Below, one piece after another: positions 27,457 to 38,600 of a stretch of 64,000 bases of DNA. A model generated the notes under the pieces. That model had not been told where the DNA came from and searched no databases. It saw only the letters and a list, made by a program, of their open reading frames with translations. The translations under genes and the position numbers were made by a program. The first letter of the stretch is position 1; every line of letters begins with the position of its first letter. This DNA is from Bradyrhizobium sp. B097 (lineage in GTDB: Bacteria > Pseudomonadota > Alphaproteobacteria > Rhizobiales > Xanthobacteraceae). The DNA lies in contig NZ_CP152412.1 of the NCBI RefSeq assembly GCF_038957035.1, positions 1,794,501-1,858,500 of the forward strand, read 5' to 3'.

Positions 27457-28071
27457 CTACGCCTTCACCGAAGGCCGCGCGCCGACGCGGTTGAACCAGG
27501 CTACGATGTTGGCGTTCGACTGGTCCAGCGGTTGACCGACCTGGTTGCCGAAATCGAGCCAGCAATAGAGCAGCATGTCGGCGAGCGTGAAGCGCTTGCC
27601 ACAGATATAGTCGCGGCCATCCGCCATCTGGTTATCAAGCCATTTGATGCGGTTGGCGGCGATCATCTTCAGCCCGGGCGAAGCCTCGGGTGCCACCGGA
27701 ATGCGCTTCTCGAAGAATTTCAGCGCCTCGCCGAAGCGATAGCCGTTGGCGAGCGGCTCGGCGATGTTGAGATCGACGCGGCGCGTCCACATCCGGCATT
27801 CCGCGCGCTCTTCCGGCGTGCTGCCGATCATGGCGGGCGAGGGGTGCTTCTCCTCGAGATATTCGCAGATCGCCGTGATCTCCGAGAGGTAGCTGCCGCA
27901 GTCGAGCTCGAGCGCCGGCATCTGGCCGTGCGGATTGCGCTTCAGATGCGCTTCCTCGCGGTTCTCGCCCTTGCGCAGGTCGACGGTCTCCTTGGGGATC
28001 TCGATGCCCTTCTCTGCCACGAACATGCGCACGATGCGCGGATTGGGTCCGATCGAGTCGTAAAGCTTCAT
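27457..28071 (-). CDS. Glutathione S-transferase family protein
   Basis: A 204-residue GST with an N-terminal thioredoxin-like domain (MKLYDSIGPNPRIVRMFVAEKG; the glutathione-binding cis-Pro and Ser region GQMPALELDCG...LSEITAICEYLE) and a C-terminal all-helical domain with CGKRFTLADMLLYCWLDFG. It probably conjugates or reduces electrophilic compounds. The ATG has a GGGAGCG site; the open frame extends 81 codons upstream into non-coding sequence. It is a single gene, downstream of the MFS transporter on the same strand with a 157-bp gap. Confidence 0.92.
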   Translation of the reverse strand: MKLYDSIGPNPRIVRMFVAEKGIEIPKETVDLRKGENREEAHLKRNPHGQMPALELDCGSYLSEITAICEYLEEKHPSPAMIGSTPEERAECRMWTRRVDLNIAEPLANGYRFGEALKFFEKRIPVAPEASPGLKMIAANRIKWLDNQMADGRDYICGKRFTLADMLLYCWLDFGNQVGQPLDQSNANIVAWFNRVGARPSVKA

Positions 28072-28228
28072 GGTCTTCGCTCCCTGTTCTTCAGCGTTAT
28101 TCTTGCCGTTGTTGAACAGGCCACGCGCGGATTTGTCAAATGTAGCGCCGATGCGCGGTCGCGCACGCGCGGGCGTCGTACCGGTTGCGCGCCGACCGCA
28201 TGGTCTGCCTGTCGTCTGCCGACGGAGG

Positions 28229-29542
28229 TCATTGCGCCGGCTGAGTTGCAATTCCCGGCACGGATGGTCGCCCGCGATAGACCGCCAGACCGAAGAGACC
28301 CACTGCCGCCGCAAACAGGATGTAGTAGACGGGCGCAGCCTTGTCGCCCGTTGCCTGGACCAGCCAGGTGTTGATGAACGGCGCCAGCCCGCCGAACAGC
28401 ATCACGGCGAGATTGTACATCAGCGATGCTCCGGTCGAGCGTACGCCGACCGGAAATATCTCGGTCATGAAGGCCGGCATCGGCCCGGCCAAGGCTCCGA
28501 GCAGGACTGCGACGATCTGCAACTGCCAGAGGTTCGCGGTGGTCGGGTCGGCGACGAGCCGCTGCAGGATCACATAGAACAGCAGGCTGTAGACGATCAG
28601 CGCCGGAACGAGCACCGCGCGACGACCGATCCGGTCGGAGAGGGCACCGCTGGCCACCGCCACCGCCGCATTGATGACGCTGACGACGAGCAGGCCGAGC
28701 TGTGCATTCAGGATCGGCAGCTTCAACTCGGCGACCGCATAGGTGGGCAGAAAGATTGCATTGACATAGTTGATCGCCGTACCGGCCGCGATCAGGCAGA
28801 ACGAGGCAATCAACTCGCGTGGGTGCTCGGAGAACAACTGGCCGAGCGTGGTCTGCCGGCTCGGCTGCGCCGTGGCGGCCTTCTCGGCGAGATACGCCTG
28901 GAATTCAGGCGACTCGTCGCACCTTTGGCGCAGGTACCATCCGGTCGGTCCGATCAGAATGCCGAGGATGAACGGCACACGCCAGCCCCAGCTCGCGAAG
29001 GCGTCGGGCGACAGGCCGAGATTGAGACCGATCGCCATCGCGGCACCGAGGCCAAACGCCAGCGATTGCGACACCATCTGGAACGAGCCGTAGAAGCCGC
29101 GCCGGCCGGGCGGCGCGAATTCGATCAGCATCGCGCTGGCGCTGCCGAACTCGCCGCCGGCGGAAAAGCCCTGGATCAACCGCGCCAGCAGCAGCAACAG
29201 CGGTGCCGCGATTCCGATCGCGCCATAGGTCGGCAGCAGGCCGAGCAGGCCGGTGCCGACAGCCATCAGCGATATCATCACGACCAGCGCCTTCTTGCGG
29301 CCGTGCTTGTCGGAATAGAGCCCGAACACCAGGCCACCCAACGGCCGGGCTGCGAAGGCGATCCCGAATGTCGCGAAGGTCAGCAGCAGCGAGGAATGCG
29401 GATTGTCCGCCGGAAAGAACAGCTTGCTCAGGATGCCGGCGAACAGGCCAAAGACGGTGAAGTCGAACCATTCCAGCGCATTGCCGATCGTGGAGGAGAT
29501 CACCACCCGGCGGCGCATCTGCGCCCTCGTGTCAGCCTGCAT
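28229..29542 (-). CDS. MFS metabolite:H+ symporter (MHS family)
   Basis: A 437-residue 12-helix transporter of the metabolite:H+ symporter group (ProP, citrate, shikimate, alpha-ketoglutarate carriers). It has the early signature IGNALEWFDFTVFGLFA, the loop 2-3 motif GLYSDKHGRKKAL, and RLIQGFSAGGEFGSASAMLIE typical of this group. The substrate is probably an organic acid or compatible solute. The start at 29542 is chosen because GGGGAG lies 9 bases upstream; the frame is open for 16 further codons with no site. It lies alone, with the MBL hydrolase gene upstream. Confidence 0.9.
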   Translation of the reverse strand: MQADTRAQMRRRVVISSTIGNALEWFDFTVFGLFAGILSKLFFPADNPHSSLLLTFATFGIAFAARPLGGLVFGLYSDKHGRKKALVVMISLMAVGTGLLGLLPTYGAIGIAAPLLLLLARLIQGFSAGGEFGSASAMLIEFAPPGRRGFYGSFQMVSQSLAFGLGAAMAIGLNLGLSPDAFASWGWRVPFILGILIGPTGWYLRQRCDESPEFQAYLAEKAATAQPSRQTTLGQLFSEHPRELIASFCLIAAGTAINYVNAIFLPTYAVAELKLPILNAQLGLLVVSVINAAVAVASGALSDRIGRRAVLVPALIVYSLLFYVILQRLVADPTTANLWQLQIVAVLLGALAGPMPAFMTEIFPVGVRSTGASLMYNLAVMLFGGLAPFINTWLVQATGDKAAPVYYILFAAAVGLFGLAVYRGRPSVPGIATQPAQ

Positions 29543-29666
29543 TGGTTTCGTCTCCCCGCTGTCGGCAACGGCTTGCATCGCCGAGCCCATGATTTTTATC
29601 GTTGTGCGCCGATCCTAGTGCAAAGTCATGGCGGGCCACAACGGGCCCCTTGGCTGGGTCCGGGCG

Positions 29667-30476
29667 TCAATCGTCGAGCTTGTTGAGGTCACGCACCGAC
29701 TGCATGATCGGCTCGAAATTCGAGCGCGCGTCGAGCGCATCGAACAATTGCGCGGTGTCCTCGAGCAGGGCATGCGAGCGTTGCAGCGCGATCCGCACGT
29801 CGTCCTGCGGCGTGTCGGACAGCCGGCCATGACCCGACAGCAGGATCTTCGAGTTGAGGCCCTTCAGCCGCTCCAGCGACTGGATGTAGTCGGCGATCGA
29901 GCCGGAGCCGAACACGCCGCCCATCACGCCGCCGGGCATCAGCGTGTCGGCGGCGAACAACAGCCCCTTGTCCTGATCGAACAGCGAGATGCAGGCCGAG
30001 GTGTGGCCCGGCGTGTACATCACGTTGAGGCGGAAACTGCCGAGGTCGATCAAATTGCCTTCCTCGAGCCAGATGTCGATGTCGATCGGCACGTTCGGTT
30101 CGTTGAACATCTTGCGCAGCATCGAGAAGTCGTCGCGCAGCATGATCTTGTTGGCGGCGAGCCGGTGCGCCGCGATGTAGGCGCTGCCGTGGAAATGATA
30201 GGCCGCGCCGATGTGATCGAGATGCTCGTGGCTCAGCACCACCATGTCGATCATCTCGGGCGTGATGCCGAGATGGTTCAGGCAGGCGACCAGCGACGGA
30301 TAGTTGGTCGACAGCCCGACGTCGATCATGATGGTCCGCTTGCTGCCGCGCACGAGATAGGCGTTCGCCGCTCGGTTCTTGAAGCGGATCTGGTAGACGT
30401 CGTCGGCCGCCTGGATCAGCGTGGCGACGTCGGCCTCGAACAGCGTCTTGAATGGGCTTGGCTTGCGCTCGCTCAT
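29667..30476 (-). CDS. MBL-fold metallo-hydrolase
   Basis: A 269-residue metallo-beta-lactamase-fold hydrolase. The metal motif HxHxDH is SHEHLDHIG near residue 82, followed by the His in YTPGHTSACISL near residue 158, the bridging Asp in LFAADTL and a final His in LLSGHGRLSD. There is no signal peptide. The ATG overlaps the stop of the cyclic-nucleotide-binding gene (ATGA), so they are co-translated. The substrate is unknown; the family covers glyoxalase II, lactonases and others. Confidence 0.9.
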   Translation of the reverse strand: MSERKPSPFKTLFEADVATLIQAADDVYQIRFKNRAANAYLVRGSKRTIMIDVGLSTNYPSLVACLNHLGITPEMIDMVVLSHEHLDHIGAAYHFHGSAYIAAHRLAANKIMLRDDFSMLRKMFNEPNVPIDIDIWLEEGNLIDLGSFRLNVMYTPGHTSACISLFDQDKGLLFAADTLMPGGVMGGVFGSGSIADYIQSLERLKGLNSKILLSGHGRLSDTPQDDVRIALQRSHALLEDTAQLFDALDARSNFEPIMQSVRDLNKLDD

Positions 30477-30847
30477 GGGGTGGCCGCCGCTCGGTAGGTG
30501 ACGGCGTTGGTCGCGCGCAGCCGTTTCGAGAGCGCATCCATCACCATCAGCGCGAACGCCGGCTGCTGGCTGACCAGATAGACGAAGCGGGCGTGGTTGA
30601 TCCGCATCACCCGCGTCGCGGGCGCGGAGGCGATCGCGGTTGCCGAGCGCGCCGAGCCGTCGATCACGGCCATCTCGCCGAAGAACTCGCCCTTGCCGAG
30701 GCTGACGATGACCGTCTTGTGTCCGCCATCGATCTTGGCGATGTCGACCGTGCCGTCGAGTACGACAAACAGCTCGCGGCCGGTCGAGCCTTCCTCAAAA
30801 ATGACGTCATCGACATCAAATTCATTGATGCATTTCTCGATCGTCAT
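30473..30847 (-). CDS. Cyclic-nucleotide-binding domain protein (stand-alone)
   Basis: A 124-residue protein consisting almost wholly of one cyclic-nucleotide-binding domain, without the HTH of Crp/Fnr regulators. The phosphate-binding cassette reads GEFFGEMAVIDGSARSATAIA, keeping the Glu and Arg that contact cAMP or cGMP. It may act by protein-protein contact, and its most obvious partner is the coupled MBL hydrolase whose start overlaps its stop. The ATG is chosen because the fold begins at residue 10 or so; the frame is open 32 codons upstream. A membrane adenylate cyclase is encoded 12 kb away at 42924. Confidence 0.9.
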   Translation of the reverse strand: MTIEKCINEFDVDDVIFEEGSTGRELFVVLDGTVDIAKIDGGHKTVIVSLGKGEFFGEMAVIDGSARSATAIASAPATRVMRINHARFVYLVSQQPAFALMVMDALSKRLRATNAVTYRAAATP

Positions 30848-31057
30848 GGCGCTGTCCTGCCTTCTGGCTGGAAGACGCCGGTATGTTAATCGGGAAACCG
30901 CCGCGCGCAAACGGAGCTGACGCAGATTGCCGCATGGCAACATCGCCTAAATCCGGCCCGGAAAACTCCCTAAAATTTAGGTAATGGCGGAGCTGGGTAA
31001 CCATTTCGCAAGCAATAAAAGTTACCGAATTGTCAACCCAGTCTGGAGACTTTGAAC

Positions 31058-32131
31058 GTGAGTGAGCAGCAGAGCGAGCCGATCAGCGGTCAAGCCGGCG
31101 CCGAGACGGCGGCGAAGAGCGAGCCCGTGATGGCCGCGGCCGGTGTCGAGGCTGTCCGGCTTGCGCCCGAGCAGGAAGAGACGTCGCCAAAGGCCGACGC
31201 GCCCAGGATGGACGCGCCGAAGGTTGAATCCCCGAAGATTGAGCCGTCCCGGCTCGATCCCATGATTGAGGCCAAGATCGACGCCAAGATCAATGCCAAG
31301 ATCGAGCCGACCAACATGGACGTGCCCAAGGTCGAGACCGGCAAGCGTGAAGAGCCGCGTTTCCCGGGCAAGCTGATGATCATGGCGCCCGGCGACCGGA
31401 CCTGGGACCATGAGGCGACCGCCTCCAAGCCGGGCGCCGAGCAGACCGCCAAGGCAGCAGGCAAGCCGGCCGGCACGCGCCGGTTCGGGGCCATGGCCGC
31501 CGTAGTTGCGCTTGCGACCGTGGCAGGAGCCGTCGGTGGCGCGCTCGCGACCGCCGGGCTTGGCCATCTCGCCGCCCCCGCCGCTGCTTCCGTCAGGGAT
31601 GTGGCTGCCCAGGATGCAGCCAAGGACGCCGCCGCCAAGGAAGCGGCCGACGCCGCGCTCGCCCGGCTCGAATCAGAGATCACTGCGCTGAAGGCCAATG
31701 TGGAGCAGACGGCCAAGGCCGGCCAGGCCCAGTTCAGCAAGGCCAGCGACCGGATCGAGAAGGTCGAGAGGGCCCAAGCTGAGCCGATTGCCAAGCTCAA
31801 CAAGCTCAGCGAGACCGTCGACAAGCTCCGCGCCCCGCAGACGACCGTCGCCGCCGCGACGCCCGCCCGCGAGGTGACCGGCTCGATCCCGCCGGCGACT
31901 GCCGCGGCAGCACCTGCGGCCCCCAGGCCCGAGGTCGGCCGCATGCCGGTGGTCGACGGCTGGGCGCTGCGCGACGTCGGCAATGGCGGCGCGCTGATCG
32001 AGGGCCGCGGCGGCATCTACGAGGTTTATGCCGGCGATCCCGTCCCCGGCCTCGGCCGCGTCGACGCCATCCGCAAGCAGGACGGCCGTTGGGTGGTCGT
32101 CACCAGCAAGGGCCTGATCGTTTCGCGTTGA
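31058..32131 (+). CDS. Single-pass membrane protein with charged repeats (unknown function)
   Basis: A 357-residue protein: an acidic/basic low-complexity N-terminus with short repeats such as APKVESPKIEP and IEAKIDAKINAKIEP (about residues 50-95), one membrane helix (AAVVALATVAGAVGGALATAGL, roughly 145-168), a coiled-coil stretch (about 185-260), an Ala/Pro-rich linker, and a C-terminal folded part (VVDGWALRDVGNGGALIEGR... and RWVVVTSKGLIVSR). I know no function. A GTG at 31058 is preferred over a TTG two codons earlier because of spacing from GGAGA. It is followed by a strong terminator, so it is monocistronic. Confidence 0.85.
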   Translation: MSEQQSEPISGQAGAETAAKSEPVMAAAGVEAVRLAPEQEETSPKADAPRMDAPKVESPKIEPSRLDPMIEAKIDAKINAKIEPTNMDVPKVETGKREEPRFPGKLMIMAPGDRTWDHEATASKPGAEQTAKAAGKPAGTRRFGAMAAVVALATVAGAVGGALATAGLGHLAAPAAASVRDVAAQDAAKDAAAKEAADAALARLESEITALKANVEQTAKAGQAQFSKASDRIEKVERAQAEPIAKLNKLSETVDKLRAPQTTVAAATPAREVTGSIPPATAAAAPAAPRPEVGRMPVVDGWALRDVGNGGALIEGRGGIYEVYAGDPVPGLGRVDAIRKQDGRWVVVTSKGLIVSR

Positions 32132-32152
32132 TCGGCGAAACACGACGATACC

Positions 32153-32186
32153 AAGGCGCTTCACCGCGATGTGAAGCGCCTTTTTT
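32153..32186 (+). terminator. Rho-independent terminator
   Basis: Perfect 12-bp arms aaggcgcttcac / gtgaagcgcctt around a 6-base loop, followed by a T-rich run (ttttttc). It ends the transcript of the single-pass membrane protein gene. Confidence 0.95.
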
Positions 32187-32221
32187 CTTGAATAGGGTTT
32201 GCCGTGCGGTGTTAGTGGGGC

Positions 32222-33769
32222 ATGAGCCGCGCGCTGAAATGCCTCCTGGTGATGTCCGTTCTGCTCGTTGGCGCCGTGCCTGCGCGTGCCGCGGAAGATC
32301 GCGCGCTCGAGCGCGGCGCGGCGGTGATCGATCCCGCGATCCTGCGCGAGCTCGATCATGGCCGCTTTGGCCTCGGGCGGATGCTCGCGCCGGGGCGTTC
32401 CGCCGACACGCCGCTGTCGAACCGCGATCTGTTCGGATTGCCTGCGATGGTGCCGGTGCGCGAGGCGCTCGATAGCGAGTTCGATCGTTATGTCGGAAAG
32501 CACAAGGAAAACCTGCCGAACGAGAGCATCGGGGTCGGCGACGGCTTTGCGTTTCAGCTGTTCGATCGCGCGCTGTTTGAATCCCCTGACGTTCGCTTCG
32601 TGCTGGCCGGCATCGTCAACCGCATGGACCGCGCCTATGTGGCGCCGAAGGACTGCGGCGAGATCCGGCTGATCTATCGGCTGACCCGCACCGACGTGCC
32701 GCTGATCGGCGAGAACGCGGTGTCGCAGCGGCTGCCGATGACGTTGAACCTGGTGCTGAAGGCGAAGGGCGACGGCAACGATGCGTCGCTCAGCTGCCGC
32801 GAGATTGCGCGGCGCTGGCTCGCGACGGGCAGCGCAGCGCCGGCGATGGAGAAACTGTTCGGCAAGGACGGCCCGCTCGACCCGATCGATGCACGGAATA
32901 TCGATCGCATCGAGACCAATCTGCAGATCGCACACGCGCCGAAATCGGCCATACGCGACTTCCGCACCGACTATCTCCTGAAAGTGTTCGACTATGACGG
33001 CGCAGCGAAACGCTTTGTCGAGGCGCCGCTGGAGAACCAGATCGACCGCGATCGCATTCTGGCCGACGAGGCGTTGAAGCGCGACTTCAAGGCATGGCTT
33101 CTCGATCCCAGGCATTTTGCCGAGCTTGATCGCGGCACCCTGCTGATCCCCGACAAATTCCTCGCGCGCGGTGCGGTCGCGCCGACGCCGACCGGTTTCG
33201 ACGTCAGCGACCTGGAGCCGGAGTTCGGGATGGTGCAGGGTGAGGGGACGCCCGGCAACGCGCTGTTCTCGGAAGGTGACGTGGTCGGCGCGTTGCAGAA
33301 GGCTGCGGCCGACGGAACGAAGCTGCAAAACATCCAGTCGCTGGCCGGCTTCGAGCGGCGCCTCAACGACGTCACCTGCGCCGGCTGCCACCAGACCCGC
33401 GGCATCGGCGGCTTCCATTTCCCCGGCGTCGACTGGATGGCGGCAAAACCGTCGAACTCCACCGTGGTGCCGGCCTCGCCGCATTTCTTCGGCGACCAGC
33501 CTCGGCGCCGCGATATTCTCGCAAGTTTCCGCGACGGAAAAGCGCCGGACTTTTCGCGCGGCTTCTCCAACCGGCCGCAACTGCGCGCCGGCGCCGAGCT
33601 TGCCGGCACCGAATACAGCGATGGCTGGGGCGCGCATTGCTATCTGCCGGGCGCCAGGCCGGCCGAGACCGACCGCAGCTTTCGCGGCTGGACCTGCGCC
33701 GAAGGCCTCGCCTGCCAGGTCGCGGGGAAGACCTCACGGATGGGGATGTGCTTCGTGAAGGGGCGGTAA
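32222..33769 (+). CDS. Exported protein with one CxxCH haem-type motif (unknown function)
   Basis: A 515-residue protein with a Sec signal peptide (LKCLLVMSVLLVGAVPARA). No enzyme family is recognised. Near residue 382 there is a single CAGCH motif (TCAGCHQTRGIGGFHFP), the c-type haem attachment signature, and the downstream part has other Cys residues (CYLPG, WTCAEGLACQ, GMCF). It could be a periplasmic cytochrome-like protein, or the motif may bind metal instead. The terminator upstream shows it has its own promoter. Confidence 0.8.
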   Translation: MSRALKCLLVMSVLLVGAVPARAAEDRALERGAAVIDPAILRELDHGRFGLGRMLAPGRSADTPLSNRDLFGLPAMVPVREALDSEFDRYVGKHKENLPNESIGVGDGFAFQLFDRALFESPDVRFVLAGIVNRMDRAYVAPKDCGEIRLIYRLTRTDVPLIGENAVSQRLPMTLNLVLKAKGDGNDASLSCREIARRWLATGSAAPAMEKLFGKDGPLDPIDARNIDRIETNLQIAHAPKSAIRDFRTDYLLKVFDYDGAAKRFVEAPLENQIDRDRILADEALKRDFKAWLLDPRHFAELDRGTLLIPDKFLARGAVAPTPTGFDVSDLEPEFGMVQGEGTPGNALFSEGDVVGALQKAAADGTKLQNIQSLAGFERRLNDVTCAGCHQTRGIGGFHFPGVDWMAAKPSNSTVVPASPHFFGDQPRRRDILASFRDGKAPDFSRGFSNRPQLRAGAELAGTEYSDGWGAHCYLPGARPAETDRSFRGWTCAEGLACQVAGKTSRMGMCFVKGR

Positions 33770-33869
33770 TTCCGGCCGGAACCGAAGCGTCTGCGCGTCA
33801 TTAGTTGATGCTACATTGCGGTCCGCGACCACGACCCGAACAGCCCAGCCCTTGAGCGGAGACCGGCCG

Positions 33870-34034
33870 ATGAGTGCTCCCGAGCAGGACAAGCAGCGCA
33901 ACCGCGAGATCGCGGCCAACGAGGCCGAGCGTCAGGCGGTGAGCGCCGTCCGCGTCAGCAGCTGGGCGATCGGGCTCGCGGTCATCATCGCCATCATCGT
34001 TGTGGCGATCGTCTGGGCCTGGATGAAACGGTGA
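33870..34034 (+). CDS. Small single-pass membrane protein (54 aa)
   Basis: A 54-residue protein with a charged N-terminus (SAPEQDKQRNREIAANEAERQ) and one membrane helix (WAIGLAVIIAIIVVAIVWAWM). The ATG has a GGAG site 9 bases upstream. The function is unknown. It is followed by an intergenic palindrome. Confidence 0.75.
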   Translation: MSAPEQDKQRNREIAANEAERQAVSAVRVSSWAIGLAVIIAIIVVAIVWAWMKR

Positions 34035-34042
34035 GCTCCTTT

Positions 34043-34130
34043 GTAGCCCGGATGGAGCGAAGCGTAATCCGGGAACGAAGCATCCGTAGACGCAGCCGTC
34101 CCGGATTGCGCTTCGCTCCATCCGGGCTAC
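34043..34130. repeat. Intergenic palindromic element
   Basis: gtagcccggatggagcgaagcg pairs nearly perfectly with cgcttcgctccatccgggctac, with a further inner pairing (aatccggga / tcccggatt). It lies between the small membrane protein and the convergent CoA transferase, so it may help end both transcripts. Confidence 0.92.
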
Positions 34131-34141
34131 TTGTCGCGTGA

Positions 34142-35347
<1,206 letters not shown>

Positions 35348-35657
35348 CGTGCCGTCGCTCCCGTGGCGCTTGTTGGTGTTTTTCCGGTAGCTGGAATTAT
35401 CGTGTGCGATGATCCCGATCGGACCGGCATTTGACCCATCTCGGGGGCACGATGCAACGGCACTTTCTTACCCACCCTTTTACTCTCCCCTGGAGGGGGA
35501 GGGTCGGCTCACATTGAGCGAAGCGAATGTGAGACGGGGTGGGGTGATCTCTCAACACGAGCAGCGTTCGAGCAGAGGGACTGTCACGCCACCCCGCGCC
35601 GCATCTCGCTGCGCGCGATGCGACACGACCCTCCCCCTCCAGGGGAGGGTGAAGCGC
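35348..35657. other. 310-bp gene-free stretch between putA and the CoA transferase
   Basis: More than half is the long palindrome at 35482-35650. The remaining ~130 bp next to the CoA transferase gene would hold its promoter. I see no gene. Confidence 0.6.
35482..35650. repeat. Long intergenic palindrome, family D copy 2
   Basis: actctcccctggagggggagggtcg pairs with cgaccctccccctccaggggagggt about 140 bp away, with internal pairing (gacggggtggggtga / cgccaccccgcg). The core and layout match the element at 27284-27443. Confidence 0.9.
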
Positions 35658-38600
35658 TTACTCCACCCCCGCCATCAACGCCGCATTGCCGCCCGCGGCG
35701 GCGGTGTTGATCGTTACCGTCTGCTCGGTTGCGAAGCGCGTGAGGTAGTGCGGGCCGCCGGCCTTGGGGCCGGTGCCGGAGAGGCCGCTGCCGCCGAACG
35801 GTTGCACGCCGACGACCGCACCGATCATGTTGCGGTTGACATAGATGTTGCCGACCTGGAGACGGTCGATCACGTGCTCGATCGTGTCGTCGATGCGGGA
35901 ATGGATGCCGAGCGTCAGCCCAAATCCGGTTGCCTCGATCGCGGAAAGCACCTCGCCGAACCGCTCGGCGCGGTAACGCACGACATGCAGGATCGGGCCG
36001 AACACCTCCTCGCGCAGCTGGCCCGCCGCCGACAGTTCGAAGATATGCGGCGCGACGAAATTGCCTGCCGGGGCCTCGCCGGCGAGATGCACCCGCGCCT
36101 CCTGCTTCATCCGCGCGATATGCGCGTCGAGCCGTTGCTTGGCCTCCGCATCGATCACCGGTCCGATATGCGTCGACGGTTGCGAGGGATCGCCGATCTT
36201 CAGTTCGCGCGCGGCGCCCGCGATCATCTCGATCATGCGGTCGGCGACGTCGTCCTGCACGAACAGCAGCCTAAGCGCCGAGCAGCGCTGGCCGGCGGAA
36301 CGGAACGCCGAGGTCACGACATCGTCGGCGACCTGCTCGGGCAGTGCGGTGGCATCGACGATCATCGCATTGATGCCGCCGGTTTCCGCGATCAACGGCA
36401 CAATCGGCCCGTCCTTGGCGGCGAGCGTCCGGTTGATCGATCGCGCCACCTCCGTCGAGCCGGTGAAGACCACGCCGGCAATGCCGGGATGGCTGACCAG
36501 CGCGGCGCCGGCCGCACCGTCGCCCTGCACCAGATGCAACGCCGATCGCGGCACGCCGGCCTGATGCAGCAGCGCGACGGCCTCGGCTGCGATCTGCGGC
36601 GTCTGTTCGGCCGGCTTTGCGATCACCGCATTGCCGGCCATCAGCGCCGCCGTCACCTGGCCGAGGAAGATCGCGAGCGGGAAATTCCATGGCGAGATCG
36701 CGACGAAGGCGCCGCGGCCGCGCAACTCCAGCATGTTGCTTTCGCCGGTCGGCCCGGGCATCGCCTCGCCCTGCCCGAACAGCTTCCGGCCGAGCGCCGC
36801 ATAGTAGCGGCAGAAGTCGATCGCCTCGCGCACCTCCGAGAGTGCGTCGTCGAGCGTCTTGCCGCCTTCGCTCTGCAGCAAGGCGAGGAAGTGCGCGCGC
36901 CGCTGCGCGAGCAGGTCCGCGGCCTTGTCGAGGATCGCCGCGCGTTGGACGGCCGGCGTGCCATCCCACGCCTTGAAGCCACCGCGCGCAGCGGCGACCG
37001 CGGCATTCGCCTGTTCGACCGTCGATGTCGCAACCATGCCAGACGCCGCCTTGGGTTCGCCCGCAATCGAAGACGTCAGTGCGTCGAGCGCCTTTCGCTC
37101 GCCGAATTCGATGCCGTGCGAATTCTCGCGCTGCGGCCGGTAGAGATCGGCCGGCAGGGGAATTCCGGAGTGAGCGGCATTGTTGTCGGCGCCGATGATC
37201 TCGGCCGGGCGGCGCAATAGGTCCACGATGGAGACGCGATTATCCGCCGCCAGCGCCACGAACGACGAGTTGGCGCCGTTCTCGAGCAGCCGGCGCACCA
37301 GATAGGCGAGCAGGTCGCGATGGCTGCCGACCGGGGCATAGGTGCGATGGGCGATCTCCGGTCTGTCGTCGCCGAGCTGTGCGTAGAGCGCTTCGCCCAT
37401 GCCGTGCAGCCGCTGGAATTCGAAGCTCGCGGGATCGTCTGACAGTTCGAGGATGGTCGCGACCGTCAGCGCGTTGTGGGTCGCGAATTGCGGAAACAGC
37501 CGCGGCCGCAGCGCCAGCAGCTTGCGCGCGCAGGCGACGTAATTCAGGTCGGTCATCGCCTTGCGGGTGAACACTGGATAGCCGTCGAGCCCGCGCTCCT
37601 GTGCGCGCTTGATCTCGGTGTCCCAATAGGCGCCCTTGACCAGGCGCACCATCATCCTGCGGTCGAGCGCGCTCGTGAGTGCATCGATATAATCGATCAC
37701 CTCAGCGGCGCGCTTCTGATAGGCCTGGATCGCAAGACCAAAACCGCTCCAGCCGGCGAACGACGGGTCGGCGAACGCGGCGGCGATGACGTCGAGCGAC
37801 AGTTCCAGCCGGTCGGCTTCCTCGGCATCGACGGTGAAGTTGAGGTCGAACGCCTTGGCGCGGCGCGCAAGATCGATGAGCTGCGGCACCAGCTCGGTCA
37901 TCACCCGGGCGTGGCTGACCGCCTCGAAGCGCGGATGCAGCGCGGAGAGTTTGACCGAGATGCCGGGCCGGTCGGGCAGGGGCTGATCGCCGGCCGCCTT
38001 GCCGATCGCGTCGATCGCGCGGGCGTAGGATTCGAAATAGCGGCGGGCATCGTCGGCGGTGCGCGCGCCCTCGCCAAGCATGTCGAAGGAATAGCGCGAG
38101 CCGCGCGCCGTATGTGATTGTGCCCGCGCCAGCGCCGCCTCGATGGTCTCGCCGAGCACGAAATGGCTGCCCATCAGCCGCATCGCCTGCCGTGTCGCGG
38201 CGCGCACCGCCGGCGCGCCGAGCCGCTTGGTCAGCCGCCCGATCGTGCCTTGCGGCGTCTCGCCGGGCTGGATCACGCGCGCCGACATGCCGAGCGCCCA
38301 GGCCGAGGCGTTGACCATGAACGCGCTCGATCTGGTCTCGTGGTTGACGAAGTCGCCCTGGCCGAGCTTGTCCTCGATGAACTGGTCGGCGGTGCGCGCG
38401 TCGGGCACCCGGAGCAGCGCCTCCGCCAGCACCATCAGCGCCAGGCCCTCCTTGGTCGACAGCGCGAACTCGCGCAGCATGTCCTCGACCCCGCCGAGCG
38501 GATCGTCGTTGGCCCTGATCGCCTCGATCAGGCGCCGCGCGGTGCGGTCGACCCCGGCCTCCTGGTCCGCGCCAAGCCTGGCGTCCTGGCGCAGGCGGCC

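Noticed and set aside
28070..29686. 538-codon open frame on the + strand
   Set aside because: Antisense to the MFS transporter. The translation is rich in Arg/Gln/His as expected for a shadow frame.
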